Shown: positions 14,301-17,323 of the stretch, piece by piece | How positions within the stretch are numbered: the stretch's first letter is position 1 | Layout: each line of letters begins with the position of its first letter | Origin: JBGPMO01 sp041487075 | GTDB lineage: Bacteria > Patescibacteriota > Minisyncoccia > UBA6257 > 1-14-0-10-40-38 | NCBI GenBank assembly: GCA_041487075.1 | Contig: JBGPMO010000005.1 | Coordinates: 1 to 17,323 of the forward strand | Direction of reading: 5' to 3' | DNA length: 17,323 nucleotides | Notes under the pieces: model-generated | Told to the model about the DNA's origin: nothing | Database searches by the model: none | Seen by the model: only the letters and a program-made list of their open reading frames with translations | Program-made: the position numbers and the translations under genes

Positions 14301-15052
14301 TCTCCAACAGCCAAGGCGACATTCCCAGGCAGAGTCCACGGAGTCGTCGTCCACGACAGAATATAAATTTTTGCTTTCTTGTTTTTTGCTTCTGTTTTCT
14401 TTGAAAATTGGAAATTGGAAATTGGAAATTTAACAATTACTGCCGTGTCAGTAATTGTTTTATACCCCTGCGCCAACTCATGCGACGAAAGCGCGGTGCC
14501 GCACCGCGGGCACCACGGCACCACTTTATGGCCTTGATAAAGCAATTTCTTTTTCCACGCTTCAGAAAAGATCCACCAGAGCGATTCGATATATGAAGTC
14601 TCGTACGTGATGTACGGGTCCTTCATATCAAGCCAAAAACCAATGCGCTCGGTGAACTTTTCCCATTCATCTTTATATTCCCAGACAGATTCGCGGCACT
14701 TGCGATTAAATTCAGCAATGCCAAACTTTTCGATATCCTTTTTTGATTTAAGCCCAAGTTCTTTTTCGACTTGTATCTCAACCGGCAGCCCATGTGTGTC
14801 CCAGCCGGCTCTTCGCGGCACCGAGAACCCGCGCATAGTTTTATAGCGCGGAATAATGTCTTTAAACGCCCGCGCAAGAATATGATGGATCCCCGGCCTG
14901 CCGTTTGCGGTTGGCGGACCCTCAAAAAAAACGAAAGATTTTTTATTCTTGCGTTGGGAAACCGACTTTTCAAAAATCTGATTTTTCTTCCAAAACTTGA
15001 GCACTTTCTCTTCGAGCTCCGGAAGGTTGAATTGTTTTTGATCGTTGAACAT
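11363..15052 (-). CDS. ileS: Isoleucyl-tRNA synthetase with an inserted histidine-phosphatase domain
   Basis: IleRS charges tRNA-Ile with isoleucine. Expected class I parts are present: the HIGH-type motif GRPGIHH (51-57), RRAGWDTHGLPVE (80-92), zinc site CPRCGTALSSHE (181-192), the CP1 editing domain with WTTTPWTLPGN (234-244) and GTGVVHTAVMYGEDDY (327-342), DVWFDSGAMPFA (743-754), KMSKS (843-847) and a tRNA-binding C-terminal region. The sequence resembles type 2 (eukaryote/archaeal-like) IleRS. The protein is 1229 residues against about 1030-1040 expected. The surplus is a phosphatase domain at about 501-706, placed between CKKCG (484-488) and DLHRPYVDEVVFFC (709-722). Several smaller in-frame inserts come from DNA repeats: about 209-220, 723-730, 761-784, 814-825, 1070-1080 and 1101-1112. 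The gene starts 3 nt after a predicted transcription start and follows argS. Confidence 0.95.
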   Translation of the reverse strand: MFNDQKQFNLPELEEKVLKFWKKNQIFEKSVSQRKNKKSFVFFEGPPTANGRPGIHHILARAFKDIIPRYKTMRGFSVPRRAGWDTHGLPVEIQVEKELGLKSKKDIEKFGIAEFNRKCRESVWEYKDEWEKFTERIGFWLDMKDPYITYETSYIESLWWIFSEAWKKKLLYQGHKVVPWCPRCGTALSSHELAQGYKTITDTAVIVKFPISNFQFSKKTEAKNKKAKIYILSWTTTPWTLPGNVALAVGEKIEYAEIELKENKERYVLAANRIASVFQEGSYEIKEKFSGKKLIGLAYEPLFNVPALRSEKSYKVYAADFVNTDEGTGVVHTAVMYGEDDYNLGVKVGLPQHHTVNEQGRFTKDVREFAGMSVKPKDKNEEDKTAQAIFEYLKSNSNFLKKSEIIHDYPHCWRCETPVIYYARNSWFLKMSSLRSKLLQSNEKINWIPAHLKNGRFGEWLREVKDWAISRDRYWGTPLPIWECKKCGTREIVESREKLSARTGGAKNRYIVMRHGEAENNVKNIINGNPKDLKKYPLTFRGRAVAEKTAQAFVREEQVDVIFASDFLRTKETADIVGKSLGVAVKTDARLREVNTGIFDAGGVNAYRKFFSSELERFTKCPPEGETLAHMVARTHSFITDLEKKYKRKIILIITHEYIAWALETLMQGWSEEESAHVREERGGEFLGMGEYREVSYLSLPRNEQGFADLHRPYVDEVVFFCKAQSAKRTCGGKMHRIKEVADVWFDSGAMPFASAHFPFAQSANSKSQIALNEGALRFALHALPFPADYIAEAIDQTRGWFYTLLAVAAIVGKGLPRGPALRGAPYKNVISTGHVLDKQGQKMSKSKGNIMDPWTMIQKYGADAIRWHFFTMNDPGDPKRFDEADLGKTLRKTFLILWNSFQFLHMYGDLKQKPIPVLDAWILIRLRELTDGVTKNLNDYQVGTAAKLIDEFVDDLSRWYIRRSRKNVSPKTLSFVFAELAKLMAPFTPFFAEALYQATDVKNAKHPLAHGANDAKKSVHLTNWPKADKKAIDKKLIAGMAEVRRIASEALALREKAGIKVRQPLASLKIKSQISNLKNREGLLQLLKDEINVKEIIIDNKSRRKVGTPTSLSKDINGASGLITELELDTTITPELYEEGLVREFSRIVQQLRQDAKCHFKDEIALRVAAPKELFTVLEKHDRELRTALKARVIEFIESWGENGKKFDVVSEIKLDEKPIRVQLRKLK
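11719..11745. repeat. Palindromic insert inside ileS (GTCGGG/CCCGAC type)
   Basis: AAGTCGGG-GT-CCCGACTT (11719-11736) is followed by TTTAC-GTCGGG, making three alternating GTCGGG/CCCGAC blocks. It codes for the segment around SRRKVGTPTS near IleRS residues 1103-1112, in the C-terminal region. The GTCGGG/CCCGAC core is the same as in the terminator at 2190-2226. Confidence 0.65.
11821..11841. repeat. Heptanucleotide array in ileS (GATTTGA x3)
   Basis: Three identical tandem GATTTGA units. On the ileS strand they code for KSQISNL (about residues 1072-1078), a low-complexity stretch. Confidence 0.75.
12572..12619. repeat. Nested palindrome in ileS just before the KMSKS region
   Basis: GTAGGG (12572-12577) pairs with CCCTAC (12614-12619), and inside it CCCCGT (12582-12587) pairs with ACGGGG (12599-12604). 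On the ileS strand it codes for GKGLPRGPALRGAPY (about 813-827), a Gly/Pro/Arg-rich loop not expected between TLLAVAA and KNVISTGHVLD. Its minus strand contains CTTTACG like the 11719 element, so both may be one family. Confidence 0.6.
12698..12775. repeat. Two opposed heptanucleotide arrays in ileS
   Basis: The left array has units TGGCAAA, GCGTGGA, GCGCAAA, GCGCAAA (12698-12725). The right array has GCGATTT, GCGATTT, GCTATTT, GCGCTTT, GCGCGAA (12741-12775). They are inverted relative to each other: 12712-12725 and 12759-12772 are a perfect 14-bp inverted pair. On the ileS strand they code for about residues 761-784 (AQSANSKSQIALNEGALRF...), replacing a short loop between HFPF and PADYIAEAIDQTRGWF. 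Confidence 0.75.
12866..12893. repeat. Heptanucleotide array splitting a zinc knuckle codon block in ileS
   Basis: Units GCGCTTA, GCGCTTT, GCGCTTT, GCAAAAG. On the ileS strand they code for CKAQSAKRT (about 722-730), turning a normal CxxCGG knuckle into C-x8-CGG. Confidence 0.75.
12935..13549 (-). other. Histidine-phosphatase domain encoded inside ileS
   Basis: IleRS residues about 501-706 form a complete histidine phosphatase (phosphoglycerate mutase-like, RHG superfamily) domain. RHGE at 514-517 supplies the phospho-accepting His515. ASDFLRTKETA (564-574) gives the phosphate-binding Arg569, and LREVNTGIFDAGG (591-603) matches the LxE..xGxxxG region. PEGET (623-627) gives the probable general acid Glu626, and ITHEY (654-658) supplies the second His656. 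The two ends join standard IleRS sequence: CKKCGTREIVESREKLS before and DLHRPYVDEVVFFC after. The insertion point is the loop between the two halves of a zinc-binding knuckle. The frame is open throughout. Substrate unknown. Confidence 0.92.
14404..14431. repeat. Heptanucleotide array in ileS (GAAATTG type)
   Basis: Four units: AAAATTG, GAAATTG, GAAATTG, GAAATTT. They code on the ileS strand for KFPISNFQF (about 208-216), a low-complexity stretch entering the editing domain. Confidence 0.75.
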
Positions 15053-15061
15053 AAAATTTGT

Positions 15062-15067
15062 ACTATA
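15062..15067 (-). promoter_or_regulatory. Candidate -10 box for ileS
   Basis: TATAGT on the minus strand would start transcription near 15055, 3 nt before the ileS ATG at 15052. No Shine-Dalgarno site exists. The -35 is unclear; a palindrome overlaps that region. Read-through from argS (54-bp gap) is also possible. Confidence 0.4.
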
Positions 15068-15080
15068 TTTGTATCATGAG

Positions 15081-15100
15081 TACCAATTCGTATATTGGTA
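15081..15100. promoter_or_regulatory. Inverted repeat upstream of ileS, possible operator
   Basis: TACCAATTCGTATATTGGTA has perfect 7-bp arms around 6 bp. It lies 13 bp upstream of the candidate -10, where a repressor could block polymerase. Function is inferred from position only. Confidence 0.3.
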
Positions 15101-15106
15101 TCGTTG

Positions 15107-16855
15107 CTACATTTTCTCCAACGCCTCAATTCCCAACAGATTTAGTCCGGTTTTCAATACTGCCGCAGTTCTCGAAACTAATTGGAGCCGTGCCGTGCGC
15201 ACATCTGCCTCCGCTTTCAAAACTGGCTCTCTATGATAAAAAGAATTCGCCTCTTTTGCGAGTTCAAATAGATAATCCGTAAGGTGATGCGGGAAATAAT
15301 CTTCGGTAATGCGCTGAATCACATCCGGAAACTGAATGAGTTTTAAGACAAGTGTTATTTCTGATTCTGTCTTTAAACTTTCCTCTATTCCCTGTTCTCT
15401 TTCCTCTTTCCTCTCTCCTCTCTCCTCTCTCGCTTCCCGGAGAATACTCGCGAACCGCGCATACGTATACATCAAATACGGCGCGCTGTTGCCTTCCAAA
15501 TTCAACATTTTATCCCAATGGAACGCAATGTCGCTCTGCCGATTTTGCGAAAGGTCGTTATACTTCACCGCCGCAATGCCAACCGCTTGTGCGATTTTTT
15601 CTCGCTCGTTCTCGCTTAAATCAGGCCGCTTGCTGAGAACGACTTCGTGGGCTTTCTTTACCGCTTCATCTAACACCGCTTCAAGCACAATGTGTTTCCC
15701 TGCTCGGGTCGAGAGTTTTTTCATGTCTTCCCCGAGCATGAGCCCGAACTTCACATGCACGAGCTTCTCGCCGCGCGTAAGCCCGAGCAACTCTCCCGCT
15801 TTAAACAGTTGCGTAAAATGGAGTGATTGGCCATTGTCCACCACATAGAGCACAAGATTTGGTTTGAATTTTTTATTACGATGCATGATTGCCGCAAGAT
15901 CGGTCGTCGAATACAAAAACGCCTCATCGCTTTTTTGAATAACAAATGGCGTTTCGAATCCTTCTAGCGGGATCACCACTGCGCCTTCGCTCTCCTTCGC
16001 AACGCCTTTTTTTAATGCATCTTCGACAACACCTCTAAGCATATCTTTGTAAAAACTCTCGCCCCAATAATAGTCGAAGGTCACGCCCAAAATCTCGTAG
16101 ATCTTTTTAAACTCCGCAAGACTCACTTCATAAAACTCTTTCCAGATTTTCGTATTTTCGCGATCGCCATCTTGGAGTTTTTTTGTTTCTTTGCGGGCTT
16201 GTTCATCAAGTGTTGGATCCGTTTTCATTCGCGCGGAATAATCAACGTAGAGTTTTAATAAATCTTCAATCGTAATCTTTCTCGTTATTAGTTTTAAGTT
16301 ATTAGTTATCAGTTGTTCCTTGTAGGCGGCGATAAGTACCCCAAACTGTTTCCCCCAATCCCCTAAATGGTTATCGCTGATCGTTTCCCAGCCGGCAAAT
16401 TTAAAAATCCGATAGAGCGCATCGCCGATAATCGTAGAGCGCAAATGCGCCACGCTCATGGGCTTTGCGATGTTGGGGTGGGAGTAGTCAATCACGACCG
16501 TTCCGTCCATCCCGCGATTTGCACTTTGCGATTTGCGCGATTCTTCCACTTTTTTGAATGACTCTTGAATCGCTCGCTTGGAAAGCCAGAAATTAATAAA
16601 TCCCGGCGGCGCGGCTTCTACGCGATCGAAAAAACCTTCTTTGTCAGAAGCTTTAATTTTTGCCGCAAGCTCACGCGCAACTTCAAAAGCCGTGCGATTT
16701 GCGCTTGGCGATTTGCCAGCCGCGCGAAGCGCGGCAACTCGCATCCCCACATTTGTCGCATAGTGTCCGAACGCAGGATTTTCAACCGGCTCAACCGAAA
16801 ATTCTATTTTTCCACCGGCTACTGCCCGGATAAGTTCAATGATTCTATTTCGCAT
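15107..16855 (-). CDS. argS: Arginyl-tRNA synthetase
   Basis: ArgRS charges tRNA-Arg, a class I enzyme. From the ATG at 16855 the protein has 582 residues (usual 550-580) and begins MRNRIIELIRAV. An in-frame start at 16921 would overlap the conserved C-terminus of the upstream nuclease gene, and its extra 22 residues look unrelated. The N-terminal Add-1 domain includes NPAFGHYATNVGMR. The HIGH-type motif is in HPNIAKPMSVAHLRSTIIGDAL (about 126-147), where SVAH has Ala in place of the usual Gly. NHLGDWGKQFG follows, then KLSTRAGK in the KMSKS position (about 380-387) and the DALR-type domain with APYLMYTYAR. It ends LGIEALEKM, the typical C-terminal Met. Four 7-bp arrays add low-complexity peptides. 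It precedes ileS on the same strand. Confidence 0.95.
   Translation of the reverse strand: MRNRIIELIRAVAGGKIEFSVEPVENPAFGHYATNVGMRVAALRAAGKSPSANRTAFEVARELAAKIKASDKEGFFDRVEAAPPGFINFWLSKRAIQESFKKVEESRKSQSANRGMDGTVVIDYSHPNIAKPMSVAHLRSTIIGDALYRIFKFAGWETISDNHLGDWGKQFGVLIAAYKEQLITNNLKLITRKITIEDLLKLYVDYSARMKTDPTLDEQARKETKKLQDGDRENTKIWKEFYEVSLAEFKKIYEILGVTFDYYWGESFYKDMLRGVVEDALKKGVAKESEGAVVIPLEGFETPFVIQKSDEAFLYSTTDLAAIMHRNKKFKPNLVLYVVDNGQSLHFTQLFKAGELLGLTRGEKLVHVKFGLMLGEDMKKLSTRAGKHIVLEAVLDEAVKKAHEVVLSKRPDLSENEREKIAQAVGIAAVKYNDLSQNRQSDIAFHWDKMLNLEGNSAPYLMYTYARFASILREAREERGERKEEREQGIEESLKTESEITLVLKLIQFPDVIQRITEDYFPHHLTDYLFELAKEANSFYHREPVLKAEADVRTARLQLVSRTAAVLKTGLNLLGIEALEKM
15383..15431. repeat. Heptanucleotide array in argS (CTCTTTC/CTCTCTC)
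   Basis: Seven units in phase: CTCTATT, CCCTGTT, CTCTTTC x2, CTCTCTC x3. On the argS strand they code for a Glu/Arg-rich stretch (REERGERKEEREQGIE, about residues 476-491) between the DALR-type ILREA helix and the next helix. Confidence 0.8.
16284..16318. repeat. Heptanucleotide array in argS (GTTATTA type)
   Basis: Five units: GTTATTA, GTTTTAA, GTTATTA, GTTATCA, GTTGTTC. On the argS strand they code for EQLITNNLKLIT (about 180-191), between LIAAYK and ITIEDLLKLYVDY. Confidence 0.75.
16514..16541. repeat. Heptanucleotide array in argS (GCGATTT type, copy 1)
   Basis: Units GCGATTT, GCACTTT, GCGATTT, GCGCGAT code for RKSQSANR just before the catalytic domain. The same unit type occurs at 16694 and in ileS at 12741. 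Confidence 0.7.
16694..16721. repeat. Heptanucleotide array in argS (GCGATTT type, copy 2)
   Basis: Units GCGATTT, GCGCTTG, GCGATTT, GCCAGCC code for AGKSPSANRT in the N-terminal domain. The peptide SANR recurs from copy 1. Confidence 0.65.
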
Positions 16856-16878
16856 CTCGGTGTAAAACTCATCAATTT

Positions 16879-17323
16879 CTAAACTGCGGCCACATTCCTC
16901 CCCCACGAACAGAACTGACACTCGCTGTGGGATTCAGGCATGGGCTTCCGGAGTAAATGAACTGCCGCGCGGAAGGTTTTCAAGGCAGTTTCTGTGGAGG
17001 TTCCTACTTTTTTCACTTCAACGGAAAATTGCACCATCCCGCTCCCCTTCACCTCACGCGGGATAAAATAGATGAGATACGCAAAATTCGGCTGCGAGAA
17101 ATTATTCGCCTCGAGCAAAAATGAATAGCAATTCAGCTGATTCTGGTAGAAACTTTCACCGCCTTCTTTAATATCAAACCCGCGGGTTTTATAGTCCGCC
17201 GGAATATATTTTCCGTTTTCCACGACACAATCATCAAGCGCGCCCACCAAGACCGCATCCAACTCCTTGTCGTAATACGAAAGCCCGCTCCGCCAGTTCC
17301 GCCACTTAGAAAGCACCTCGTTG
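16879..17323 (-). CDS. PD-(D/E)XK nuclease-superfamily protein (C-terminal part)
   Basis: The minus-strand frame is open to the right edge, so the N-terminus is missing; about 147 residues are seen. The pattern LVGALDDCVV, then YIPADYKTRG, with the Asp and the D-Y-K pair, followed by QNQLNCYSFLL (a QxxxY motif), is that of RecB/Cas4-like PD-(D/E)XK nucleases, whose Asp and Lys bind metal and cleave DNA. The C-terminal SECQFCSWG has a CxxC that in Cas4/RecB-type enzymes belongs to an iron-sulfur or zinc site. No helicase motifs, CRISPR repeats or Cas genes are visible, so a CRISPR role is not supported. It ends 23 bp before argS on the same strand, suggesting co-transcription. GTG at 17316 is in frame, but the reading frame continues upstream of it. 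Confidence 0.85.
   Translation of the reverse strand, partial: NEVLSKWRNWRSGLSYYDKELDAVLVGALDDCVVENGKYIPADYKTRGFDIKEGGESFYQNQLNCYSFLLEANNFSQPNFAYLIYFIPREVKGSGMVQFSVEVKKVGTSTETALKTFRAAVHLLRKPMPESHSECQFCSWGRNVAAV

Noticed and set aside
11821..16721. CRISPR-like arrays in ileS/argS
   Set aside because: Units are 7 bp, directly abutting, without spacers, and lie in coding sequence.
16856..16921. Upstream start for argS at 16921
   Set aside because: It would overlap the conserved C-terminal coding of the nuclease gene and add 22 residues unlike ArgRS; MRNRIIELI at 16855 fits.
16879..17323. Cas4 of a CRISPR system
   Set aside because: Only the generic PD-(D/E)XK motifs are seen, with no repeats or other cas genes; the neighbour is argS.

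Overview
The window looks like a chromosomal stretch of a bacterium from the Candidate Phyla Radiation (Patescibacteria), most likely a Parcubacteria-type lineage. This is inferred from gene content and style. RNase Y and RNase J occur together, and there is a PGI/PMI-type sugar isomerase. A membrane-anchored orphan solute-binding protein lies beside secG, and IleRS is of the 'type 2' form. Shine-Dalgarno sites are almost absent, and short palindromes and 7-bp tandem repeats sit inside essential genes. The genetic code looks standard (TGA is used as a stop, for example in gpmI). No taxon finer than this can be supported by eye.

Layout. 1-182: 5' part of an ABC ATPase gene (minus strand), divergent from a three-gene cassette at 333-2189 (ECF sigma factor, one-pass membrane protein, secreted helical protein) that ends at a perfect bidirectional terminator. 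2243-4222, minus: HU-family DNA-binding protein and RNase Y. 4428-6577, plus: gpmI, a small four-helix membrane protein and secG. 6637-9283, plus: an anchored family-5 solute-binding protein and a PGI/PMI isomerase. 9286-9454: a broken tRNA-Leu(CAA) relic followed by an intact tRNA-Leu(CAG). 9582-11327: RNase J, followed by a tiny relic of a second RNase J 3' end. 11363-16855, minus: ileS and argS, preceded by a PD-(D/E)XK nuclease gene cut by the window edge. No stretch longer than 300 bases lacks a gene.

How the genes work together. The content is housekeeping: RNA decay (RNase Y, RNase J), translation (IleRS, ArgS, tRNA-Leu), lower glycolysis and sugar isomerisation (gpmI, PGI/PMI), secretion (SecG) and nucleoid structure (HU). 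The sigma/membrane/secreted cassette is the only candidate for a dedicated signalling unit.

Most striking observations. (1) IleRS carries a complete histidine-phosphatase domain of about 200 residues, spliced between the two halves of a zinc knuckle, with all expected catalytic residues visible. (2) ileS and argS are riddled with in-frame insertions of heptanucleotide tandem arrays and of short palindromes; the same kind of 7-bp array lies directly upstream of rnj and of the solute-binding protein gene, where array units form the best -10 boxes. (3) The last eight codons plus stop of rnj recur 28 bp downstream, coding for the identical peptide, with every difference at a third codon position. 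This looks like the scar of replacement by a diverged allele. (4) A tRNA-Leu gene is broken and carries a 20-bp palindrome in its D-arm. (5) Several genes appear to be transcribed leaderless or nearly so.
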